A stretch of 64,000 bases of DNA, taken from Acidimicrobiales bacterium. Lineage in GTDB: Bacteria > Actinomycetota > Acidimicrobiia > Acidimicrobiales > MedAcidi-G1. The first letter of the stretch is position 1; each line of letters opens with the position of its first letter. The DNA is taken from the NCBI GenBank assembly GCA_022452035.1, contig JAKURV010000007.1, forward strand, positions 1 through 64,000, read 5' to 3'. The notes under the pieces are model-generated. The model was given only the letters and a program-made list of their open reading frames with translations. It ran no database searches and was not told the DNA's origin. Shown here in pieces: positions 1-8,877 of the stretch. Made by a program: the position numbers and the translations under genes.

Positions 1-264
1 GACCACGCCCAGCATCTCCGACGGAGCGGCGAAGACCTCGGAGAAATCACCAATTAGCCAGGCGACCAGCACCCCAGCCAGCAGACCCAGCAACATGGCC
101 GTCCCACCAATTGAAGGGGTGGGGGCCGTGTGAACGTTGCGCTCGTCGGGGGCGACCAGCAGACCCGAGGCTACGGCGAACCGTCGGACCAGGGGCGTGG
201 CAGAAGCGGTGACCGCAGCGGCCACCGCTCCGACGGCAAGATGGGCCAGCACTCCGGGCATCAT
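1..264 (-). CDS. WecA/TagO-like undecaprenyl-phosphate sugar-1-phosphate transferase (N-terminal part)
   Basis: The reading frame starts at an ATG at 264 and stays open through 88 codons to the window edge, so the protein is cut at its C-terminal side. It begins with a hydrophobic segment, then has the signature PDERNVHTAPTPSIGG at about residues 39-54, followed by a second membrane helix. A D-E-R-x-V-H-x-x-P-x-P-x-x-G-G stretch after the first helix is typical of the MraY/WecA/TagO family, which moves a sugar phosphate from a UDP-sugar onto undecaprenyl phosphate at the inner membrane face. It lies 37 bases downstream of glyA on the same strand. The catalytic Asp motifs lie outside the window, so the donor sugar cannot be judged. 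Confidence 0.8.
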   Translation of the reverse strand, partial: MMPGVLAHLAVGAVAAAVTASATPLVRRFAVASGLLVAPDERNVHTAPTPSIGGTAMLLGLLAGVLVAWLIGDFSEVFAAPSEMLGVV

Positions 265-301
265 CGATCGACTCCGACGCCCGACCCGAAGGCGGCTTCG
301 G

Positions 302-1546
302 TCAGCCTCCGTAGACCGGGAAGCGGGCGCAGAGGGCGTTGACGTCGGCCCTCACGGCGGCGATGACCTCATCGTCGTCGCGGCCTCGCAAGGCGCGCGC
401 TATGAGGTCGGCGATCTCGACCATCTCCTCCTCGGCCATACCCTGAGTGGTGGTCGACGGGGTACCGATCCGCACGCCGCTGGTCACGAACGGCGACCGG
501 GGATCGTCGGGCACGGTGTTCTTGTTGAGCGTGATGCCGGCCCGGTCCAGGGTGGTCTGGGCCACGGCGCCCGTGACGTCGGCGTCAAACGTCCGTAGGT
601 CGACGACCATCAGGTGGTTGTCGGTACCCCCGGTGACCAGGCGAAACCCGTGGCCCACCAGAGCGCCGGCCAGCACCGAGGCGTTGGCCACGATCTGGCG
701 GGCGTAGTCGGCGAAAGAGGGGTCGGCCGCCTCGCGAAAGGCCACAGCCTTGGCGGCAATGTGGTGCTCTAGCGGGCCACCCTGTGAGCCGGGGAATACG
801 GACTTGTCGATTGCCGCGGCGTGCTCCTCGCGACTCAGGATGCAGCCGCCACGCGGACCGCGCAAGGTCTTGTGGGTGGTGAAGGTGACGATGTCGCAGT
901 ACGGCACTGGGTTGGGATGCACGCCACCGGCAATGAGCCCGGCGATGTGGGCGGCGTCGAACATGAGCAGGGCCCCAACCTCGTCGGCGATCTCCCGCAG
1001 CGGTGCCGACTCGATGACGCGCGGATAGGCCGTGGCCCCTGCCACGATCAACTTGGGCCGGGACTCCCTGGCCTTATCCCGGAGTTCATCCATGTCGATG
1101 CGCTCGTCGCTACCGGTCAGGCCGTAGGACACGAAGTCGTACAGCTTGCCGCTGGCGTTGACTGGCGAGCCGTGGGTGAGGTGCCCGCCGTGGTCGAGGC
1201 TCAGGCCCAGAACGGTGTCTCCGGGCTGGAGCAAGGCCTGGTAGACGGACATGTTGGCGTTAGCACCCGAGTGGGGCTGCACGTTGGCGTGGTCGGCCCC
1301 GAACAGGGCCTTGACCCGCTCGCGGGCCAGGTCCTCCACCTCGTCGACGTGCACGTTTCCGCCGTAGTACCGCTTGCCGGGGTAGCCCTCGGCGTACTTG
1401 TTGGTCAGCACCGAGCCGCTGGCCTCCAGTACGGCCGGCGAAGCAAAGTTCTCCGAGGCGATCAACTGCAGGGTCGTGTTCTGACGTTCGAGCTCGAGGG
1501 CGACGTAGCCGAAGAGCTCGTCGTCTCGGGAGGAGGGCCAGGGCAT
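302..1546 (-). CDS. glyA: Serine hydroxymethyltransferase
   Basis: This 414-residue protein matches SHMT over its full length. It interconverts serine and glycine with tetrahydrofolate and supplies one-carbon units in the cytoplasm. Visible signatures are LIASENF near residue 28, [14 protein letters not shown] near residue 50, DAAHIAGL near 197 and the PLP-lysine segment [12 protein letters not shown] with K226. A longer frame reaches a GTG at 1606, but the ATG at 1546 is preferred because AGGTGG sits about 7 bases upstream of it and the extra 20 residues are low-complexity and unlike SHMT. The wecA-like gene follows on the same strand. Confidence 0.97.
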   Translation of the reverse strand: MPWPSSRDDELFGYVALELERQNTTLQLIASENFASPAVLEASGSVLTNKYAEGYPGKRYYGGNVHVDEVEDLARERVKALFGADHANVQPHSGANANMSVYQALLQPGDTVLGLSLDHGGHLTHGSPVNASGKLYDFVSYGLTGSDERIDMDELRDKARESRPKLIVAGATAYPRVIESAPLREIADEVGALLMFDAAHIAGLIAGGVHPNPVPYCDIVTFTTHKTLRGPRGGCILSREEHAAAIDKSVFPGSQGGPLEHHIAAKAVAFREAADPSFADYARQIVANASVLAGALVGHGFRLVTGGTDNHLMVVDLRTFDADVTGAVAQTTLDRAGITLNKNTVPDDPRSPFVTSGVRIGTPSTTTQGMAEEEMVEIADLIARALRGRDDDEVIAAVRADVNALCARFPVYGG

Positions 1547-1688
1547 GGGGACCACCTGATGGTCGGGAGCGGGGGTCGCTCTCTGGTCGGTTCTGGTGGG
1601 CAGCACCGTCGTCGACCCCTTGAGTCAACGAGTTGCGCTACCGCGCCGGGAGGCTACCGGGCGAGATGGTAGGCCGTAACCGGGCGGG

Positions 1689-2567
1689 TCACCCGCTGAC
1701 CAAGACGTCGGCCAGCCCGTCCACTGCGGGGTCGGGTGGGGCACCGGAACGGCGAGCCACAACCAGGCGGCGCACCCCGATGGGGCGGCGCCGCACCCTG
1801 GCCAAAGGCTCGGGGCCGGCCTCAGCTTGGGCTTCGGGCAGGACGGACCAGCCCATGCCGAGGCGGACCATCTCGCGCAAAACGTCGGGCTGGTTGGACT
1901 CAGCGACGACGTCGAAGGGGGCACCAAGGACGGTGAGGCCTGCGGCGATCACGCCCCGGGTGTGGGAGCCGGTGGGATAGGTCACCCACGGCCCCCATTC
2001 CTCAGGGGGTCCGCCCGCTGCGCCGTCCGGTGCGTAGGCGTGGAGGGGTTCCTCCAGGCACAGGACGGTGTCGATCCCCTCGGCGGGATCGGACGGCTCC
2101 ACACAGACGACCAAGTCCAGGTCACCGACCCGCAGGGCGTCAAGGAGGGATCCGGAGGGGGCCACGGTGAGGCGCAAGTCCAGGTCGGGATGGGCCCGCC
2201 GGTGGGAGCGCACCGTCTCGGCCCGATGGTGGACGGCCACGGCGTCGATTGCCCCGAGGCGGACGGCACCCGCCGTCCCGGTCCGGCGGGCCTCAGCCCA
2301 CCGGGCCAGGTCCCGGGTCTCGGCCACCACCCTCCGGGCGTGGGCCAGAACCTCGCCGGCCTGGGGTCGCAGCCGGGTGAGGCGGCCGTGGCGCTCAAAT
2401 AACGGGACACCGACCCGTCGCTCCAGCTCGGCCAGACCCTGAGTGAGGGCCGAGGGGGTAACCCCCACCGTGGCGGCCGCGGCGGCTCGGGTGGGCGCTG
2501 CAGCGACGGCCACCAGGTACTCCAGCTGCTGAACGGTCAGGTTGGGGAGCGTCGGTGTATCGGCCAT
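1689..2567 (-). CDS. LysR-family transcriptional regulator
   Basis: This 292-residue protein has an N-terminal winged helix-turn-helix at about residues 8-68, including TPSALTQGLAELERRVGVPLFER, read here as TPSALTQGLAEL then the usual LysR wing. A substrate-binding region follows from about residue 95. The start is an ATG with GGAGG 8-12 bases upstream. It is divergent from inositol-phosphate synthase across 103 bases, the classic arrangement for a LysR protein controlling its neighbour, so ino1 is the most likely target (inference). The C-terminal domain does not let me name an effector. ArgP/LysG-like or CbbR-like grouping is possible but not shown by any residue I can point to. Confidence 0.88.
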   Translation of the reverse strand: MADTPTLPNLTVQQLEYLVAVAAAPTRAAAAATVGVTPSALTQGLAELERRVGVPLFERHGRLTRLRPQAGEVLAHARRVVAETRDLARWAEARRTGTAGAVRLGAIDAVAVHHRAETVRSHRRAHPDLDLRLTVAPSGSLLDALRVGDLDLVVCVEPSDPAEGIDTVLCLEEPLHAYAPDGAAGGPPEEWGPWVTYPTGSHTRGVIAAGLTVLGAPFDVVAESNQPDVLREMVRLGMGWSVLPEAQAEAGPEPLARVRRRPIGVRRLVVARRSGAPPDPAVDGLADVLVSG

Positions 2568-2605
2568 GAATGGGAGCCTCCGGTCCGCGAGGCTTCGCCG
2601 ACCCT

Positions 2606-2657
2606 GTCCGACAATTTAGTTCTTCTGAATCTTACTCATCTTTGTTTCTGATCTGCT
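2606..2657. promoter_or_regulatory. AT-rich intergenic control region between lysR and ino1
   Basis: This stretch is clearly more AT-rich than its surroundings and carries two copies of TTCTGA (2623-2628 and 2646-2651) 23 bases apart, each followed by a CTTA or CTTAT-like tail. The spacing of roughly two helical turns suits a LysR-type tetramer bound upstream of the ino1 -10 element. The assignment is inference from position and repeat spacing. Confidence 0.4.
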
Positions 2658-2663
2658 TATCCT
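2658..2663 (+). promoter_or_regulatory. -10 element of leaderless ino1 transcript
   Basis: TATCCT lies exactly 7 bases before the ATG at 2671, which would put the transcription start at or next to the start codon. No Shine-Dalgarno sequence precedes this ATG. Confidence 0.55.
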
Positions 2664-2670
2664 GTGGGCC

Positions 2671-3975
2671 ATGAACACCCCCCTCGACATCGCCCCCGCC
2701 ACCGGACGCCTCGGAGTCCTCACCCCCGGAATGGGCGCCGTGGCCTCCACCTTCATCGCCGGAGTGATCGCTGCCCGCAATGGCCTCACCGCCCCTGTCG
2801 GCTCGGTCAGCCAGATGGCCCATATCCGCCTCGGCAACCGCGACGAGGACCGCAACCCGCTTATACGGGAGTTCGTTCCCCTGGCCGGCCTGGACGACCT
2901 GGTCTTCGGCGGCTGGGACCCGATCTCGGCCAACGTGCTGGAAGCGGCCCGCACCTGCGGTGTGCTGGAAGAAAGGGACCTCGCCCCGGTGTCGGCCGAG
3001 TTGGAGGGCATCGTCGCCATGGACGCCGTCTTCGACCAGCGCTGGGTCAAAAAGCTAGAGGGATCCCGGGTCAAGTCCGAGACCGCCAAGTGGGACCAAG
3101 CCCAGGCCCTCATCGCCGACATTGAGCGGTTCCGCACCGAGAACGAGTGCGACCGCCTGGTCATGGTTTGGTGCGGCTCGACCGAGGCCTACCAGGAGTC
3201 CAGCGCCGTCCACGAAACCGTCGAGGCGTTCGAGGCTGGCCTACGGGCCGACGACGAAAACATCTCACCTAGCCAGATCTACGTGTACGCCGCCCTGATG
3301 AGCGACGTCCCGTTCGCCAACGGCGCTCCGAACCTGAGCGTGGACCTGCCGTGCATGATCGAGTTGGCCGCCCGCCATGGCGTGCCCATCGCCGGCAAGG
3401 ACTTCAAGACGGGCCAGACCCTCATGAAGACCCTCCTGGCTCCCGGTTTCAAGGCCCGGATGCTCGGCCTGCGCGGCTGGTACTCCACCAACATCTTGGG
3501 AAACCGGGACGGCGAGGTCCTGGACGATCCGGAGAACTTCAAGACCAAGGAGGTCTCGAAGCTGGGCGTGCTGGACGCCATCCTCCAGCCCGACTCCTAC
3601 CCGGATCTCTACGGCAACATCGACCACGTCGTGCGGATCAACTACTACCCGCCTCGGGGCGACAACAAGGAGGGGTGGGACAACATCGACATCTTCGGGT
3701 GGATGGGCTACCCGATGCAGATCAAGGTGGACTTCCTGTGCCGTGACTCGATTCTGGCCGCACCGATCGTCCTGGACCTGGCGCTCTTCTTGGACCTGGC
3801 CCACCGGGCCGGCCAATCGGGTGTGCAGGAGTGGCTTTCCTTCTACCTGAAGGCCCCACAGGCGGCCACTGAGGCCGGACCCGAACACGACCTGTTCATC
3901 CAGCAGACCAAGCTCAAGAACACCCTCCGGGAGTGGATGGGCGAGGAGCCCGTCACCCACTCCGAGGCCGGCTGA
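2671..3975 (+). CDS. ino1: Inositol-3-phosphate synthase
   Basis: This 434-residue protein is a myo-inositol-1-phosphate synthase, which converts glucose 6-phosphate to inositol phosphate using bound NAD. The product feeds phosphatidylinositol and, in many actinobacteria, mycothiol. Motifs are GVLTPGMGAVASTFIAG at the N-terminal dinucleotide fold, AGKDFKTGQTLMKT around residues 247-260 and LRGWYSTNILGNRDG around 268-282. These are the substrate and NAD-pocket motifs of the family. The length fits bacterial members. The ATG at 2671 directly follows a TATCCT box, consistent with a leaderless start. A LysR gene is divergent, which is not the usual control described for actinobacterial ino1. Confidence 0.95.
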   Translation: MNTPLDIAPATGRLGVLTPGMGAVASTFIAGVIAARNGLTAPVGSVSQMAHIRLGNRDEDRNPLIREFVPLAGLDDLVFGGWDPISANVLEAARTCGVLEERDLAPVSAELEGIVAMDAVFDQRWVKKLEGSRVKSETAKWDQAQALIADIERFRTENECDRLVMVWCGSTEAYQESSAVHETVEAFEAGLRADDENISPSQIYVYAALMSDVPFANGAPNLSVDLPCMIELAARHGVPIAGKDFKTGQTLMKTLLAPGFKARMLGLRGWYSTNILGNRDGEVLDDPENFKTKEVSKLGVLDAILQPDSYPDLYGNIDHVVRINYYPPRGDNKEGWDNIDIFGWMGYPMQIKVDFLCRDSILAAPIVLDLALFLDLAHRAGQSGVQEWLSFYLKAPQAATEAGPEHDLFIQQTKLKNTLREWMGEEPVTHSEAG

Positions 3976-3981
3976 CCGGCC

Positions 3982-4003
3982 CCAACCGCTGGCTCAGGCG
4001 GGG
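3982..4003. terminator. Possible hairpin between convergent genes
   Basis: CCGC (3986-3989) pairs with GCGG (3998-4001) around an 8-base loop, and flanking CC/GG can extend the stem past a two-base bulge. It lies just after the ino1 stop and in front of a convergent gene. There is no T-tract, so this is a weak call. Confidence 0.25.
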
Positions 4004-4065
4004 ACGGGCTCGAGGCGCCGCCACGTCGGTATCGGCAGGCGTGGTCGTCTCCACGGGAACGAAGG

Positions 4066-5619
4066 CTAGATCCGGGTCTGGCGCTCCGCCCAGTACTCGT
4101 CCTTGAGGAGCCGCTTGTAAAGCTTGCCGGTGGGGTGCCGGGGTAGCTCGTCTCGGAAGTCGACCGTCCGGGGACACTTCACGTCAGCGAGTCGGGCGCG
4201 GCAGAAGGCAATCAGCTCGGCTGCCAGATCCGGGCCAGCGGAATCTGGGGCGACTGGCTGGACCACCGCCTTGACCTCCTCGCCGAAGTCGTCGTTCGGG
4301 ACGCCGATCACGGCCACGTCGAACACCGCCGGGTGCATGGTGAGGACGTTTTCGGCCTCCTGCGGGTAGATGTTCACCCCACCGGAAATGATCATGTAGG
4401 CCTTGCGGTCGGTCAGGTAGAGGTAACCGTCCTCGTCGAGGCGGCCCACGTCGCCCAAGGTGCTGGTGTTGGCGTCCAGTTTCGCCCCGGCGGTCTTCTC
4501 CGGGTCGTTGTGGTACTCGAAACTGGAGTTGCCCCGGAAGTACACCCCTCCCTCCTCGCCGACCGGCACCTCGTTTCCGTCATCGTCGAGGATGATCACC
4601 TCGCCCAGCAGGGCCTTTCCGACGGTGCCCGGGTGCTCCAACCAGTCCTGCGAGTTGGTGTAGGTAAGGCCGTTGCCTTCAGTGCCGGCGTAGTACTCGT
4701 GCAGCACCGGGCCCCACCATTCGATCATCTGTCGCTTCACCTCGACCGGACAGGGCGCGGCGGCGTGGACCGCGGAGACGAGGCTGGACAGCTCGTACCG
4801 TCCCCGGACCTCTTCAGGGAGCTTCAACATCCTGACGAACATGGTCGGCACCCATTGGCTCCAGGTGACGTCGTGGTCCTGGATGGCGGCCAGGGCCCGC
4901 TCGGCATCGAACCGCTCCATGACCACGATCGTGCAGCCCATGCGATGAGCTCCAAGGCAAAAACGCAGCGGAGCAGCGTGGTAGAGGGGTGCTGGTGACA
5001 GATACACCGAACCGGTCGTGGCCCCGAAGAGCGCTTCGGCCATCATGGTGATCGAGTCGGATGCACCTAACGCTCTGTCGGACATTGGGCGCTTGACGCC
5101 CTTGGGCCGGCCCGTGGTGCCCGAGGAGTAGAGCATGTCCTCGCCTTCTGTCCGGTCGGGAAGCGGCTCGGCAGGCTGGGCAGCCACCGCCTCCTCGAAG
5201 CAGGCATAACCGTCGATGGCGCCACCGAGTACGTAGCGGGCCTCGACTCCAGGTGTGGCGGCGTCGATCTCGACCACTGCGTCGGCCTTGTAGGGCGAGG
5301 TCACGAAGGCCCGGGCCCCACAGTCGTTGACGATGTAGGCAATCTCGTCGGCGGTTAGCCGAGACGAGATAGCCGTGTAGTAGAGCCCGGCGTAGTGGGC
5401 CCCCCAGGTCACGGCTAGGAACTCGATGCGGTTCTCCAGACAGAAGGCGACGTGGTCGCCCGGTTTGATGCCCAGGCTGCGGAAGAGCTGGGAGATGCGG
5501 TTCGCCTCAGCGTCCAGTTCGGCGAACGTCATGGCCTGACCAGAACCGGTCATCACGATGGCCGGACGGTCGGGACTTTCGATGGCCCAGCGGCCCGGGT
5601 ACTGGAGGTCGTCGTCCAT
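4066..5619 (-). CDS. AMP-dependent acyl-CoA synthetase (ANL superfamily)
   Basis: This 517-residue cytoplasmic ligase would activate a carboxylic acid to its acyl-AMP and then the CoA thioester. The P-loop-like motif YSSGTTGRPKGVKRP, the YAGTEGNG adenylate motif, the GDVGRLDEDGYLYLTDR hinge motif and the C-terminal PRHPTGKLYKRLL lysine region are all present in order. The substrate cannot be read from the sequence. The gene stands alone, convergent with ino1 and divergent from the AddB-like gene. TAGGTT 8 bases before the ATG suggests a leaderless start. Confidence 0.93.
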   Translation of the reverse strand: MDDDLQYPGRWAIESPDRPAIVMTGSGQAMTFAELDAEANRISQLFRSLGIKPGDHVAFCLENRIEFLAVTWGAHYAGLYYTAISSRLTADEIAYIVNDCGARAFVTSPYKADAVVEIDAATPGVEARYVLGGAIDGYACFEEAVAAQPAEPLPDRTEGEDMLYSSGTTGRPKGVKRPMSDRALGASDSITMMAEALFGATTGSVYLSPAPLYHAAPLRFCLGAHRMGCTIVVMERFDAERALAAIQDHDVTWSQWVPTMFVRMLKLPEEVRGRYELSSLVSAVHAAAPCPVEVKRQMIEWWGPVLHEYYAGTEGNGLTYTNSQDWLEHPGTVGKALLGEVIILDDDGNEVPVGEEGGVYFRGNSSFEYHNDPEKTAGAKLDANTSTLGDVGRLDEDGYLYLTDRKAYMIISGGVNIYPQEAENVLTMHPAVFDVAVIGVPNDDFGEEVKAVVQPVAPDSAGPDLAAELIAFCRARLADVKCPRTVDFRDELPRHPTGKLYKRLLKDEYWAERQTRI

Positions 5620-5627
5620 GTCGCCGG

Positions 5628-5633
5628 AACCTA
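5628..5633 (-). promoter_or_regulatory. -10 element of acyl-CoA ligase gene
   Basis: Reading the minus strand, TAGGTT precedes the ATG at 5619 by 8 bases. Confidence 0.45.
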
Positions 5634-5703
5634 CCGATCCGGGATCGGCCGGTCGGCAGCGGGGACAGGGTCACGAGCCGAGCAAGATGTCACAGCGCTC
5701 ACT

Positions 5704-5709
5704 TATTGT
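5704..5709 (+). promoter_or_regulatory. -10 element of addB-like gene
   Basis: TATTGT precedes the ATG at 5716 by 6 bases. It also supports this internal ATG rather than the much longer open frame that begins at 5452. Confidence 0.5.
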
Positions 5710-5715
5710 CCGTCC

Positions 5716-8700
5716 ATGGCAGCGGAGATCCTGCGGACCAGGTACGGACGACCGGCGACGGACGCCCTGGCCGGAGCGGTCCAGGACCTCCAGGGCAGCG
5801 ACCCGCTGGCCCCGGTGACCATCGTCGTCGACAACCACGCCACAGGCCTGATGGTCCGCCGACGCCTAGCCGCCCGTGCCGGAGGCCTGGCCGCGGTGGA
5901 CGTTGTTACCCTCCTCGACCTGGCCCGGTCGCTGTCTGCCGGCTCACCCCGGTTGACCGGTCGGCGCCCGGTCAGCGACGCCGTCGTCCTCGCCGCCACC
6001 CGGCGGCTCCTGACCGAGCATCCTGGTGCGTTCGACCGCGTGGCCGACCACCAGTCGGTCGCACGCTCGGTGGTCGCCGCCCACCGCAACCTCCGCGAGG
6101 TCCACCGCAGGGCACTGGATCGCCTGGCGGCCAGTGGCGACATGCTGGCCGACCTGGTGGCCCTGCACCGGGGTCTGGTCGCACGGCTTCGGGAACGGTT
6201 CCACGACGAGCGCGAACGAGCTGACGTGGCTGCCCAGTTGCTCGCCGACGGGATGGTCGAGATGCCCCCCGTCGTCCTCCACCTCCCGGGCGACCACGTG
6301 GCCTCGGAGCGGCGACTCCTCTCGGCCCTGGCCGAGGCTTCCCGGGTGATCGCCATCGTCGGCGACGCCGACGCCCCCGATGGCACGGTGTCGGCGGACC
6401 CCCGCCTCGACGCGTTGGCCGCCACCCTCGGCGCCCAGGTTCCCGAGGCCGGGCCGGCCGGTTCCCGAGCGGCCCTCCTGGTGGCATCGGTCCCCGAACA
6501 GGACGAAGCGGTCCGGCACGCCATCCGCCGCATCGTCGAGGCGGCAAAGGGTGGGACGTCACTGGACCGGATCGTCCTGGTCCACCCGTCCTCAACCGAT
6601 GACGCCCGCCTCGTCCAGGAGCGGCTCTCTACGGCGGGAATCACCTTCCACGCAAGCGGCGTCCGACGACTCGACGAGACGGTCGTCGGACGATTCCTGG
6701 TCGGCCTCCTGGGTCTGCCTGATCGGAACCTCCGACGAGGTGACCTCTTGGCCTGGATGGCCGACGTCCCCCTCTGGGATCCCGACCACGACCTGGTCCC
6801 GGCCAGGGCCTGGACCAGGCTGGCGCTCCGGGCCGGCGTGGTCGGAGGCCTCGACGACTGGACGATCCGACTCTCCCGGCTGGCAACCGAACTGGAAGAC
6901 GAGGCCGCCGAGGAGGCTGACGAGGAAGCCCGGCCGTGGCTCGTTGAGCGACTGGCCTCCGAAGCCGAGATGGCCCGACGACTCCTCGGCTTCGTCGGGA
7001 GGCTCGATCGGTCGCTGATGGAGTTAGCCGACGACGCCTCGTGGTCCGGTCGCTGCCGGCGGATACGCGGCCTGGTGCGTAATCACCTCGGCGGGCCCGC
7101 TGTCCGAGAGGACTGGCCGGCCGACGAGATCCTCGCCCTCGATGAGGTCGGGGCGATCCTCGACACCCTCTCCGAACTGGACGACGTCGAACCCGCTCCC
7201 CCGGAACAGAGCTTCCGGAACGCCCTGGTCGCCGAACTCCGGCGACCGGTCGGACGCTCCGGGCGAACCGGCGTCGGCATCCATGTGGTCGGGATCGATC
7301 GGGCCATCGGACTCGACGCCGACCTCGTGATCGTGGTTGGCCTCGCCGAGGGCTCCCTGCCCACCCGGGCTGCGGTCGACCCCCTGCTCACGGACGCCCG
7401 ACGGATCTCGGCGCAGACCGGCCTTCCCACCCGTCACGACCACGCCGCTCGGCAACACCACGCCTTCCTCGCCGCGCTCACCGCGGCCAGCGAGCGGATC
7501 GTCCTGGTCCAACCCCGCGGCGACCTTCGGCGCTCCGGCGACCGACCGATGTCCCGCCTGCTCCTCGCCGAGTTCGAAGCGTTGGCCGGCCACCGTCCCG
7601 AACTCGACCAGCTCGAGCGGTTCACCGCCGACTGGTTCGACCACGTGGCCTCGTTCACCGACGCCCTCGACCGCGACGAACCGGCAACCACCCAGGAGTA
7701 CGACCTCGCCACCGCGGTCCGTGGTGGTCCGGACGCCGTGGATCGACTCCGAAACTCGGACGTCGTGGTCGACCGTGGCATCAAGATGCAGGAGGATCGG
7801 TCCGGGTCGTCCCTGACACGGTTCGACGGCAACCTGTCCGACGTCGACCTCGACGTCCTTGACGGCGAGCTCTCGGCCACCCGGTTGGAGGCGTGGGTGG
7901 ACTGCCCGTTCGCCTTCTTCGCCGAGTACGTCCTCGGGGTCCGCCCACTCGACGAACCCTCGGAGCGGACCGACCTGTCCCCCTCCGTCCGCGGATCGAT
8001 CGTCCACCGGGTGCTCGAACGCCTGGTGGCCGAGAGCCTCGCCGACGGATCGACACCCCGGACCGGCGAGGCGTGGACCGCGGCGCACCGCGACCGCGCC
8101 GCCCTGCTCCTCTCCGAGGAGTGCAGCCACGCCGAAGCCCGCGGCGAGGCGGCCCACCCCCGCTTCTGGCCAACCATCCGTTCCCGCCTCGCCGCGGAGC
8201 TCGACGACTTCCTGGTCCTCGACTCGTCATTCCGGGCCCGATTCGGGAGCCGCCCCATCGCCGCCGAGCACCGTTTCGGCGGCGGCGACGCGCTAATGGT
8301 GACGCTGGCCGACGGTCGGGTCCTCCGCTTCCGAGGCTCCGTCGATCGCGTCGACGAGGTCGCTGATGGCGGGCTCGTCGTCGTCGACGCCAAGACCGGG
8401 AAACCGGACCGCTACCGGACGATCCCTGAGGACCACTTCCCCGACGGCTCGTTCCTCCAACTCCCCATCTACGCACTCGCCGTTGCCACGAAGAACCGGG
8501 AAGTCACGCACGCCACCTACGCCTTCGTCGGTGGGGTCCCCGAGTCCCACCGGCACCTCGGCTACGACGTCGACGACGAGGTCGTGGCCGCCTTCCGGCG
8601 GGTGCTGGCCTCGGTGGTCCGCGGAATCGAGGGCGGGGCCTTCCCCCACCACCCCCCGGAGAGCGACCGGCCGGAGGCCCACTGGTGTCACCACTGCTCC

Positions 8701-8877
8701 CCCGACGGCCTGGACGCCCGCCGAGTCCGCGCCGCACGGGATCGGAAGGCGGACGACCCCGTCCTCGCCCTACATGCCGACCACCTCGTCACCGACTTCA
8801 TGGCCGAACCCACCGACGAAGATCCAACCATCGTCGTCGAGGTGGATGCGGATGACCGGCCGGAAGGCGACCGATGA
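5716..8877 (+). CDS. AddB-like subunit, PD-(D/E)XK nuclease family protein
   Basis: This 1053-residue protein pairs with the UvrD/RecB-type helicase that follows and resembles the AddB side of AddAB double-strand-break resection enzymes. The C-terminal nuclease is visible: GSIVHRVLERL (about residue 765), VVVDAKTGK with D891 and K893, then QLPIYALAVA. A Cys in WVDCPF before the nuclease and CHHC after it suggest an AddB-like iron-sulfur clasp, but I see three cysteines, not the usual four. The N-terminus has no Walker A; where it should be reads VTIVVDNHATGLMVRRRL. The frame is open upstream to 5452, but that part overlaps the divergent ligase gene and is preceded by no promoter. Confidence 0.85.
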   Translation: MAAEILRTRYGRPATDALAGAVQDLQGSDPLAPVTIVVDNHATGLMVRRRLAARAGGLAAVDVVTLLDLARSLSAGSPRLTGRRPVSDAVVLAATRRLLTEHPGAFDRVADHQSVARSVVAAHRNLREVHRRALDRLAASGDMLADLVALHRGLVARLRERFHDERERADVAAQLLADGMVEMPPVVLHLPGDHVASERRLLSALAEASRVIAIVGDADAPDGTVSADPRLDALAATLGAQVPEAGPAGSRAALLVASVPEQDEAVRHAIRRIVEAAKGGTSLDRIVLVHPSSTDDARLVQERLSTAGITFHASGVRRLDETVVGRFLVGLLGLPDRNLRRGDLLAWMADVPLWDPDHDLVPARAWTRLALRAGVVGGLDDWTIRLSRLATELEDEAAEEADEEARPWLVERLASEAEMARRLLGFVGRLDRSLMELADDASWSGRCRRIRGLVRNHLGGPAVREDWPADEILALDEVGAILDTLSELDDVEPAPPEQSFRNALVAELRRPVGRSGRTGVGIHVVGIDRAIGLDADLVIVVGLAEGSLPTRAAVDPLLTDARRISAQTGLPTRHDHAARQHHAFLAALTAASERIVLVQPRGDLRRSGDRPMSRLLLAEFEALAGHRPELDQLERFTADWFDHVASFTDALDRDEPATTQEYDLATAVRGGPDAVDRLRNSDVVVDRGIKMQEDRSGSSLTRFDGNLSDVDLDVLDGELSATRLEAWVDCPFAFFAEYVLGVRPLDEPSERTDLSPSVRGSIVHRVLERLVAESLADGSTPRTGEAWTAAHRDRAALLLSEECSHAEARGEAAHPRFWPTIRSRLAAELDDFLVLDSSFRARFGSRPIAAEHRFGGGDALMVTLADGRVLRFRGSVDRVDEVADGGLVVVDAKTGKPDRYRTIPEDHFPDGSFLQLPIYALAVATKNREVTHATYAFVGGVPESHRHLGYDVDDEVVAAFRRVLASVVRGIEGGAFPHHPPESDRPEAHWCHHCSPDGLDARRVRAARDRKADDPVLALHADHLVTDFMAEPTDEDPTIVVEVDADDRPEGDR

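Noticed and set aside
5452-5715. 5' extension of the AddB-like frame
   Set aside because: It overlaps the divergent ligase gene on the other strand, shows no similarity to the family, and the promoter box and homology begin at 5716.
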